Shown in pieces: positions 57,801-64,000 of a DNA stretch of 64,000 nt. Origin of the DNA: Carettochelys insculpta (taxonomy: Eukaryota > Chordata > Testudines > Carettochelyidae); contig NC_134137.1 in assembly GCF_033958435.1 (NCBI RefSeq), positions 221,939,501 to 222,003,500 of the forward strand, read 5' to 3'. The notes beneath the pieces were generated by a model that saw nothing but the letters and a program-made list of their open reading frames with translations, did not search any database and was not told where the DNA came from. The number at the start of each line of letters is the position of its first letter. Position 1 is the first letter of the stretch. The position numbers and the translations under genes are program-made.

Positions 57801-60800
57801 AAGCCAGGAGAGAGAGAGCCCGAATGATCCTAGTAGTCCCAACGTGGGATTGACAGCAATGGTTCCCCTTACTCCTGCGCATGTCGGACCGTCCACCGAT
57901 GCCCCTCCCGGTGGCGCCGGATCTGCTCATGCAGCCCAGGGGTCCATAGTGCATCCACACCCCCGAGGCCTGCCACTGCAAGCATGGTTAATCCATGGCT
58001 CAGCTCCCTAGAGAGCACGCATACGGAGGGAATGCAACAAGTCCTAGAAAGCAGCAGGAGGACTTCCACCAGGAAGCCCTATAAGCAAAAATGGGCTCGA
58101 TTCACTGCATGGTGTTCTACCAAGCAATTAGCCCCGCTTGCTGCGCATATACCTGTAATACTAGAGTATTTACAGGACCTCAAGAGAGGCGGACTCTCCC
58201 TATCCTTGTTGAAGGGTCCACCTTGCCGCTATATCGGCTTTCAGACATGAAGAGGAAGGGCACATGGTGTTTGCCCATCCCATGGTTACCAGGTTCCTCA
58301 AAGGGCTGGTAAACCTATACCCCCCTCGGAAACCGCTTCCACCTTCGTGGAGCTTGGACCTGGTGCTTAATGTGCTAACGGGACCACCGTTTGAACCCTT
58401 AGCCACGGTTTCCCTCCGTCTCCTTAGGATAAAGACGACCTTCCTTCTTGCAATCACGTCAGCTCGCAGGGTGAGCGAGCTTGCGGCAGTCATGGCAACG
58501 CCACCCTGCACAGTAATTTCCAAGGAGGCGGTAACCTTACGGCTGCATCCAGCCTTTGTTCCCAAAGTTTCTTCAGAGTTTCGTATTAACAAACGTATAG
58601 TTTTACCCTCGTTATCCAAAGCCTCATAATTCCAACAAAGAGGCACGCCTACACCTCCTGGACGTGAGGAGGGCGCTGGCTTTCTGTATAGACAGGACTA
58701 AGTCCTTCCGGAAAATGGATAGACTCCTCGTCTCTCTTGCTCCCAAATCAAAAGGAAAAGGTCTCTCTTCGCAGAGAATCTCTAAGCACATCGTATCCTG
58801 CATAAAAATGTGCTACGAACTCAAAAAGACTCCTTTACTGGCCACGCCCAGGGCTCACTCCACTAGGGCGGTGGCGGCATCAACAGCCTTTTTCAAGGGC
58901 ATTGCGCTAAAAGACATTTGCAGAGCAGCGACATGGTCATCCTATGACACCTTTGCCAAGCATTATGCCCTACACAGGGTATTCCAAGAGGATACCCGTC
59001 TCTCGACAGTGGTCCTCTCGGGGACAAGCTGCGCATGATCCAATTACCCGCCTCCTATTTTGGGTTACTGCTTGGTAGTCACCTAACGTGGAGCACCCAC
59101 AGGGACACTCGAAGAAGAAAGAGAAGTTACTCACCGTAGTAACGGTGGTTCTTCGAGATGTGTCCCTGTGGGTGCTCCACCACCCGCCCATCCTCCCTGC
59201 TTCGGATCCCTGTTTAGTGTTTTGCAGGAGCATCCGAGGCGGTTGGTCAAGGAACTGGCGGGGACCGGATTGCGCACGTGGCCGGGAGCGCGCAAGAGAG
59301 CGGCGCGCACCGGCACGTGCGCGGTCCGGCAGAAACTGCTTGGAACATCTGACCTGCGGCGCCGGGGCGAGCCCGACACCTAACGGGGAGCACCCACGGG
59401 GACACATCTCGAAGAACCACCGTTACTACGGTGGGTAACTTCTCTATTCATGTGCATTTGATAATTTGTCATTTAGAAAAGTTGTGGCTTTTAAATAAGA
59501 GACAATTTGCTCAAAGTCATTGGCAATAAACATGGATCCCCATGAAACCACATAGTATTTTGAATCTCAATTGAGAAACCACACATTTAGGAGGACCACG
59601 TGAAGGGAAACTTAACGCAGGTGGGAGATGCTGACATGGATGCTCAGGAGTGGGAAGTCTTATGTATACATATTATGTACAACAGTAGTTCAAGGTCCTT
59701 GCCCACGTCTTGCCCTGCCCCTACTGCTTACTGTGGTTCCTCAGCCTTTGAGGGACTGGGAGACAGCATTTAGTGTTCATGAAGTATTCAGTCTTAGAAG
59801 TATCTGGTGAAGATGTCATCTGCAACAGATCGGCTGGATGATTGTGGAAAATCATTTCAATTCTCAAGCCTGTCTTCCAACATGCCAGGGAGGTAAGTTA
59901 GTGTTGCCATCTCCATTGTAAAGATGAGGAAAGAGTCATGAGATGACATGACTTGCCAAAGGTCACAAAGAAAGTTAGTGTTACATTTCATTAACAGCAG
60001 CAGAACCCAGCACTCCTAGTGATCAATCTCCTGTTCTAACCACTGGACCTTCATGCCTTATAGTAGAAGCAGTTGCTTTTGAGAGTTTGTCCTTGGAATG
60101 CTTTTGCAGTGGTAGGCATTTTACCAGGATGCCATTATTCCACTGAATGGTCTGTTAATCTCTCCAATTATCACCAATCCCTGTGTTCCCTTTGCTTGCC
60201 TTTAACAGACAGTGTCCGTATGGGGATACAGAGGGCGCATGGAAATGTCAACTTCCAAGTTCATGCGTATGCAACGTTGTCTCCAGCCAGATTGGTTTCA
60301 GTGTCTCTCTGACGGAGACACTATTTCTGATGAAACATCCAGAAAGAGGGCCAAGAAATCTGTGGACCGGTCACTTTCCTTCCTGGATGAGTGCCTTCAG
60401 CTGCAGGAGAAATCACCAGTAAGATCTAAATGTGTCAGGGGCAGTGGCATTACAGCTGCTTTTCTGTGTGCTAAGCCCTGTGAATGTCCCAGACTGTGAA
60501 CTGCTACACACAGTGAGTTAGACCTGAGTGACATGAGAGCTGGAACAGAGATGACAGTTTTTAGTCTAGCCGCAGATCTGACATAACGTAGGCAGCAACC
60601 CGGCAAATTTCTGCTTCAGTCCTTTGTCCTCCCCCTCGATCCAGGGGAACTGATTTCTAGGGGAAGTTCAGCCTTCATAGCATGTAATTCCTGTATTCAC
60701 AGGACAGTTGTCCCCTATTCTTTAGAACGGGTGGGCAAGATACAACCCATGTACTGTATCTGACCTGCCAAAACTTTTAATCTGTTCCATAGCTGGCCCT

Positions 60801-62783
60801 GATGGTTATGTAGGTGGGAGAACTTTGTGTGCTACTCCCACCCCAGCAAAATCTCTCTGCTCCCATTGGACAGTTTCTTGGCAGTGTGTGAAATCAGTCA
60901 GTGGGAGCTTAGGTAAGCACCTCCTGGCCAGAGCCCTTCATCCACTCCTACAGCCCTCCCCCAGGCCAGCATCATCCACTGCACCCATGTCCCCTCATAG
61001 ACCCTGCACCCCAATCCTCTGCTCCAGGTCACAACCCAAATCCTTTGCACCCTCTTTCCCTCTGTCACCCAAGTCATAACTCTCTCTCAGATCCTGTACT
61101 CACTTCTACATTCCTCCCCCAGACCCAAATCCTCTTCTGCATGCACCACCCCCATTCTGCACCCCAGTCGCTTATTCCGAGCTCCCTTCTACATCCAACC
61201 TCTGTCCCAGACCCTGCACCCCCTCCATAGAAAAGTGTGGCCTTTGCCCACTCATCAAAAATCTTGGCATGTTCCCCTTTGCCCCCTCCCCCCCCCCACC
61301 TCCCCGGCCATCAGAAGTTATTGCCCACCTCTGTTTTAGAGTCCCTTTCTATTCCTGGATAGAGCAGGGGATAGGATTTTCTCCTGTCTCAGAAATCCAG
61401 GCTTTCATCCACCCTGCCTTTCCATTTTATTTTCTCCAGCTTTGACCCTGTGAAACCCTGTGTTACAACCACAGTCTGCCTAGCTGAGGCAGACAACAGG
61501 ACTTTTCAGTTTTACTTCTTAGTCCTCCCAATGTGTTTGAGAGAGTTCTCTTGTTCCTGATGGTGGGTGACAGGTGACATACTATCCTGGTGAGGAGAAC
61601 AAGGGCCTAGCCTGAGGCTTTCAGTGCCTTACACTAGAAATCTCTTGAAAGGCCATGAGTAGTGAAGGGTGGAATCATAGTCTGCAAGGCATTGGGGAAG
61701 GGTCTCCTACTGTGTTCTGCATCAACACTTGGCACTTTTGTAATGCCGTTCCCTAAGAAATACATAACAGGTTGCAAAGGTCGTTCATTCTTGTTACCTA
61801 CTCATGGATGATGAGATCCAGACATGAAATGAGTTGGTGGCAGAGTCAGAGGTTGAACTTTCATATTCCTCTGTTCTGAGTTCTAGACTATACTGTGTCT
61901 TAAATAGTCTTAATTGGTACAGCTGAGTTGGTACAGAGGGAGAAGGTTCAACTATGATTGAAACCAACAGTGTTCAGGAAGCAAATGTAGAATGCCAAGT
62001 GTCCAGACTCTGTGCCAATACATTAGCTCCTGAGCGGTGGTGGGCTTTCCTGGAACATCTTTGTTTAGTGAACTGCACTTCTCTAATTTTGTAACTTTTG
62101 CTTGACACAGGAGCTGCAGGGCAGTGTGATGATTGGAGTAATCGAAGGTGGGGATGTGTTGGAGGAGAGACTTAGGTCAGCTAGAGAGACTGCCAAGCGG
62201 CCTGTGGGTGGTTTCCTGCTGGATGGTTTTCAGGGACAAGCCATGGCCAAGGAGACCAAGCTGAAATTGATGGCCTCTGTCACAGCGGAGCTGCCGGAGG
62301 ATAAACCAAGGTCAGATATAAGAGGGGAATAAATCAAAGCCCACCTGTTTTACTGTGAGAAATTACTACAAGCTGCTTCCTGTCAGTGTCCAGGAAATCC
62401 ATTTACTTTCCTGAAGGTTCTTGTGTGAGCCAAGAATCATTAATTCTGCGAGCACATAGTGGTGCAGAATTCCCCCAAGAAGAGACTTTCCTTAGCCATT
62501 TGATGCTGGGTACTGTCAGAGCAGGATGCTGGACTTGGTTGATTTTCAGATCTGATCCATTAAGGAGACTGCAATGATCCAGTGAGTTTTACACAGTATA
62601 CTTAAAATTATATGCTTGTATCTTTCTCTAGACTCATCCATGGTATTGGCAAACCAGACGAGGTGCTTGAGTGCATCGAAAGAGGAGTGGATATTTTTGA
62701 GAGCTTTTTCCCCTACCAAGTGACAGAGCGGGGCTGTGCCCTTTCCTTCAGCTTTGATTACAATCCTGATCCTGAAGCTGCAG
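48888..62783 (+). CDS. QTRT2: QTRT2, queuine tRNA-ribosyltransferase accessory subunit, exons 1-6 (3'-partial)
   Basis: Coding exons are 48888-49087, 49893-49948, 52651-52727, 60209-60418, 62111-62310 and 62632-62783; phases join cleanly to give about 298 aa. QTRT2 pairs with the catalytic QTRT1 to exchange guanine for queuine at the wobble position of GUN-anticodon tRNAs; the human complex is found in cytosol and at mitochondria. Recognisable text includes [15 protein letters not shown] at the start, [10 protein letters not shown] (exon 4), [20 protein letters not shown] (exon 5) and [20 protein letters not shown] (exon 6), all typical of the TIM-barrel TGT fold. Human is about 415 aa. The missing end should hold the CxCxxC-type zinc site and must lie beyond 64000. 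Intron 3 (between 52727 and 60209) contains a MITE and a complete DIRS element. The donor after exon 5 (GTCAGA) is weaker than the others. No frameshift is seen. Confidence 0.95.
50483..50864. mobile_element. foldback MITE (TTCCGGAA-type)
   Basis: Starts GGCTGTTTCTACATGGAGC and ends CCTGTGTAGAAATGGCC, flanked by AAA on both sides. The interior is built of CTTCCGGAAG and TCCGGA words, with arms such as CACGGTAGGGCTTCCGGAAG facing CTTCCGGAAGCCCCACCGTG. Length is 382 bp. It lies in QTRT2 intron 2. Confidence 0.9.
51495..51801. mobile_element. pogo/Tigger-like MITE with TA duplication
   Basis: CAGTAAACTCTTTCATATC at the left matches GATATGAAAGAGTTTACTG inverted at the right, a nearly perfect terminal repeat. 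TA flanks both sides, as for Tc1/mariner-superfamily insertion. The 307-bp element has no coding sequence. It lies in QTRT2 intron 2. Confidence 0.9.
52786..53206. mobile_element. foldback MITE (TTCGAA-type)
   Basis: Starts GGCTGTGTCTACACTAACC and ends GGCTAGTGTAGATGTAGCC, flanked by CCA on both sides. It is a more diverged member of the 25826/39250/48025 group. Length is 421 bp. It begins only 59 bp downstream of QTRT2 exon 3 and 250 bp upstream of the DIRS element. Confidence 0.9.
53462..53650 (+). repeat. DIRS left inverted terminal repeat
   Basis: This stretch, from TTCTTCTTCGAGTG on, pairs with the right terminus through words such as GGCGCCGCAGGTC, AAGCAGTTTCTGCCGGAC and CTCCCGGCCACGTGC. 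Similarity fades near 53650. Confidence 0.9.
53934..56071 (+). pseudogene. DIRS gag-like region, frameshifted
   Basis: An ATG at 53934 opens a short frame that ends at a stop near 53985. The coding text continues in a second frame (53959-55095) with a cysteine cluster '[17 protein letters not shown]' and a basic, proline-rich segment. It then moves to a third frame (to 56071), with '[16 protein letters not shown]', '[20 protein letters not shown]' and '[16 protein letters not shown]', which are typical of DIRS gag C-terminal halves. At least two frameshifts separate the parts, so no full-length product is expected. Confidence 0.8.
56023..57853 (+). pseudogene. DIRS reverse transcriptase / RNase H region, broken
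   Basis: Reverse transcriptase text begins in one frame (56130-56238), resumes at about 56440-56745 with '[18 protein letters not shown]', and switches frame near 56740 ('[17 protein letters not shown]'). The site where YLDD-type catalytic aspartates are expected (56712-56745) is a G/A homopolymer stretch. RNase H follows ('[12 protein letters not shown]' near 57221, then after another frame change '[17 protein letters not shown]' and '[12 protein letters not shown]'). The last part ('[12 protein letters not shown]...') matches the C-terminal extension of DIRS polyproteins, sometimes described as methyltransferase-like. It is not functional as it stands. Confidence 0.85.
57984..59038 (+). pseudogene. 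DIRS tyrosine recombinase, broken over three frames
   Basis: The N-terminal helical part lies in 57984-58250, the middle in 58264-58629 and the C-terminal part in 58664-59038, each in a different frame. Catalytic-type residues are visible: an Arg in '[12 protein letters not shown]', the HxxR as 'HSTRAVAAS', and a Tyr in '[10 protein letters not shown]'. DIRS elements use this recombinase instead of an integrase. Frameshifts near 58245 and 58630 disable it. Confidence 0.85.
59080..59181 (+). repeat. DIRS internal complementary region (ICR)
   Basis: 59080-59119 is the reverse complement of the outer left terminus (GGACACTCGAAGAAGAA). 59120-59181 matches the reverse complement of the outer right terminus (AGAGAAGTTACTCACC). 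The two halves meet at 59119/59120, which corresponds exactly to right end joined to left end. In DIRS elements this region templates the circle junction. Confidence 0.92.
59229..59445 (+). repeat. DIRS right inverted terminal repeat with 28-bp extension
   Basis: The reverse complement of 59229-59417 aligns with the left terminus. The last 28 bp (59418-59445) have no partner in the left terminus but do have one in the ICR. Unequal termini of this kind are known for Dictyostelium DIRS-1. Confidence 0.9.
59885..60062 (-). repeat. MIR-like SINE (reverse)
   Basis: The order 'catctccattgtaaagatga', 'gacttgccaaaggtcacaaa' and 'tgttctaaccactggacct' is a reversed MIR core followed by its tRNA-related end. 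It ends about 150 bp upstream of QTRT2 exon 4. Confidence 0.7.
60728..61333. mobile_element. non-autonomous hAT-like element
   Basis: CGGGTGGGCAAGATACAA at the left pairs with TTATTGCCCACCTCTG at the right. The flanking 8 bp are CTTTAGAA and TTTTAGAG (two mismatches). The interior is a C-rich, low-complexity stretch (60930-61300). It lies in QTRT2 intron 4. Confidence 0.72.
61760..61895 (-). repeat. MIR-like SINE fragment (reverse)
   Basis: The words 'agttggtggcagagtcagag', 'gttgaactttcatattcctc' and 'ctgagttctagactatac' match the tRNA-proximal half of a reversed MIR-type SINE. Confidence 0.55.
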
Positions 62784-63574
62784 GTAGATTTTCATGTCAG
62801 CTTTGCAATTGGGGTCATAAGCTGATGAAACAAAGGTAGAATGACCAACATAGTTCATGGGCCACTGTCATTTTTCATGTACCTCATTTGTCGCAGGAAA
62901 TAAGTATTGTATTGTAACCACTGGAGTAAGAGAAAAGCATTTGAGTCCTGCTTATTCTATAGGAGAAATTGCTTTGGTAGTATTTGGAATGAAGTTAAAG
63001 AGAATTTGTCCTTAATTTAGGACCTGGGTTACCTAATCCAGTTAACTAAAACATAGTTACACAGCCTCTGAGGTTCACTGTGCAGAAGCTTTTGTATGCC
63101 TGATTCTGTCCTGTTCTGAGTCCCTTTTCTCTCTCTTTTAGTCTGCATGCCCTGGAATCTATTGCAGAATTTCTCTTATCTTCAGCTGGACAGGAATGAA
63201 CTTATACATTTCAACAGGAGTGTCAAATTCAGTGTGTGATGTAGGTCTTCCCTCCCTCTCCAGCTGGGCAATGCTGGGGAAGCCAGTTGTCTTGGGCAGT
63301 TCTTTTTACTGTCTTTGCTCAGTTTGTTCCCTTGATTAGTATAAATACAGCCAAAAATAATGCAGGTTACTCAGATCCCCACAACACAAAGTATCTACTT
63401 TAATGAGTAAGGAAAGACTTGATATTACACATGGTTCCACCAAATGTCTCAGCAGTGCAGAGAGGTTCATGTTTCCTACATATAACTGTTTTAATATAAA
63501 AGTTCCTACCAGTTCTCCTATAGGCTGGAACAAATATATATTTTTTTTTCGTGCATGGGAATTCTTATACTTAG
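62784..63574 (+). other. QTRT2 intron 6, start
   Basis: Follows the exon 6 donor GTAGAT. No conserved QTRT2 exon is found before the window end. An acceptor-like pyrimidine tract plus TAG at about 63128-63141 precedes a short open frame without family similarity. Confidence 0.5.
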
Positions 63575-63678
63575 CTTGTAAGTTCTGTGGATGCAGGGAC
63601 CGTCTCTTCCCCCCCTCCCCCCTTCTGTATTTGTAGAGTGTGTAGCACCATGACGTTCTTGTCCGTTGCAAGCCCTCA
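63575..63678 (+). repeat. old amniote interspersed repeat tail
   Basis: The segment reads 'agcttgtaagttctgtggat', 'gcagggaccgtctcttcc', 'tgtatttgtagagtgtgtag' and 'caccatgacgttcttgtcc'. It is the third copy of the 7405/36748 repeat. Its 3' end abuts the Cry-like SINE. Confidence 0.55.
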
Positions 63679-63680
63679 TT

Positions 63681-63880
63681 GGCACTAGTTCAGTGGTTCA
63701 AGCATTGGCCTCCTAAGCCGAGGGTTGTGAGCTCAGTCCCTGAGGGGGCTATTTAGGGATCTGGGGCAAATAGATTTAAAAAAAAAAATGGGATGGGTCT
63801 TGGTCCTGCCAACAGGGCAGGGGACTGGACTGGATGACCTCCTGAGGTCCCTTCCAGTTGTATGAGATGTGTGATGAACC
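63681..63880 (+). mobile_element. tRNA-derived SINE, Cry-like (turtle)
   Basis: A polymerase III box A-like word (TAGTTCAGTGGTTCAAG) and box B-like word (GGTTGTGAGCTCAGTCCC) are correctly spaced. They are followed by 'gggggctatttagggatctg gggca'-type body, an A-run, and a LINE-like tail ending 'gacctcctgaggtcccttcc'. This layout matches the tRNA-derived SINEs described from cryptodiran turtles and is the main basis for the taxon guess. Confidence 0.8.
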
Positions 63881-64000
63881 ATAGTAGAAGTTTCACACAA
63901 ACATCCCCTCTGTCTTAAGGACATGTCTGAGAAATTTCAGATGCCATGATAATGATTTGTGAAGTTACGTACTGCTGAAAATCTGGGTTTGAAATCTTCA

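Larger units (their letters stand above)
53462..59445 (+). mobile_element. DIRS-type tyrosine-recombinase retroelement, complete but decayed
   Basis: About 5.98 kb. In order it holds a left inverted terminal repeat, a gag-like region, a reverse transcriptase/RNase H region with a C-terminal extension, a tyrosine recombinase, an internal complementary region and a right inverted terminal repeat. This order and the ICR are hallmarks of DIRS elements, which integrate by recombination and make no target duplication; none is visible here (flanks ...CAGATTGG and ATTCATG...). All three coding regions carry frameshifts. It lies in sense orientation in QTRT2 intron 3. Borders are set by the ICR, which joins TTCTTCTTC (left end) to TCTCT (right end). 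Confidence 0.93.

Noticed and set aside
63142..63240. Possible seventh QTRT2 exon after an acceptor-like tract
   Set aside because: The frame is open for about 30 codons but lacks the cysteine-rich C-terminal text expected for QTRT2 and ends in a stop.
63681..63755. Functional tRNA gene
   Set aside because: Boxes A and B are present, but the cloverleaf is degraded and the unit continues into a SINE body and LINE-like tail.

Overview
The window is vertebrate nuclear DNA. Genes are split into short exons with GT/AG introns, two CpG-rich promoters are present, and there is heavy interspersed-repeat content. A tRNA-derived SINE near the right end resembles the Cry-type SINEs of hidden-necked turtles. 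It occurs alongside CR1-like 3' ends, MIR-like SINEs, a Penelope-like element and a DIRS-type retroelement. I infer a turtle, probably a cryptodire. The gene order ZDHHC23 (+), CCDC191 (-), QTRT2 (+) matches the block I know from human chromosome 3q13.

Layout. 1-677: CpG-rich promoter and 5' leader. 678-4686: ZDHHC23, a DHHC palmitoyltransferase in four coding exons, followed by a long 3' UTR to about 8.93 kb. 8.94-13.59 kb: gap between two convergent genes, with a decayed LINE fragment. 14143-45722 (-): CCDC191 in 17 coding exons with phase-consistent junctions (971 aa); its introns are full of transposons. 45.7-46.35 kb: CpG-rich bidirectional promoter shared by CCDC191 and QTRT2. 48888-62783 (+): first six coding exons of QTRT2, the accessory subunit of the tRNA-guanine transglycosylase that inserts queuine. 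Its last exon(s), which should carry the zinc-binding cysteines, lie beyond the window.

Mobile DNA. (i) Eleven foldback (near-palindromic) MITE-like elements of about 380-710 bp share a terminal sequence like GGCTRYGTCTACAC and create 3-bp target duplications (seven exact). Together they cover about 4.9 kb. (ii) A complete but decayed DIRS-type tyrosine-recombinase retroelement (53462-59445) lies in QTRT2 intron 4. It has inverted termini, a right-terminal extension and an internal complementary region that reads through the predicted circle junction exactly. (iii) A Penelope-like element with GIY-YIG endonuclease remnants (25690-27475) is itself interrupted by a MITE. (iv) Four non-autonomous hAT elements have 8-bp target duplications, one of them hosting a nested MITE. 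(v) Two pogo/Tigger-like elements and many MIR/CR1-type fragments complete the set.

The three host genes are not a functional operon: ZDHHC23 is a membrane acyltransferase, CCDC191 a coiled-coil protein with tryptophan-containing helical repeats, and QTRT2 a tRNA-modification subunit. The most unusual content is the foldback family, whose subfamilies share termini but are each built from a different short self-complementary word, and the textbook-like DIRS junction architecture. All exon boundaries were read by eye from splice consensus, frame continuity and recalled similarity to the human proteins; no search was run.
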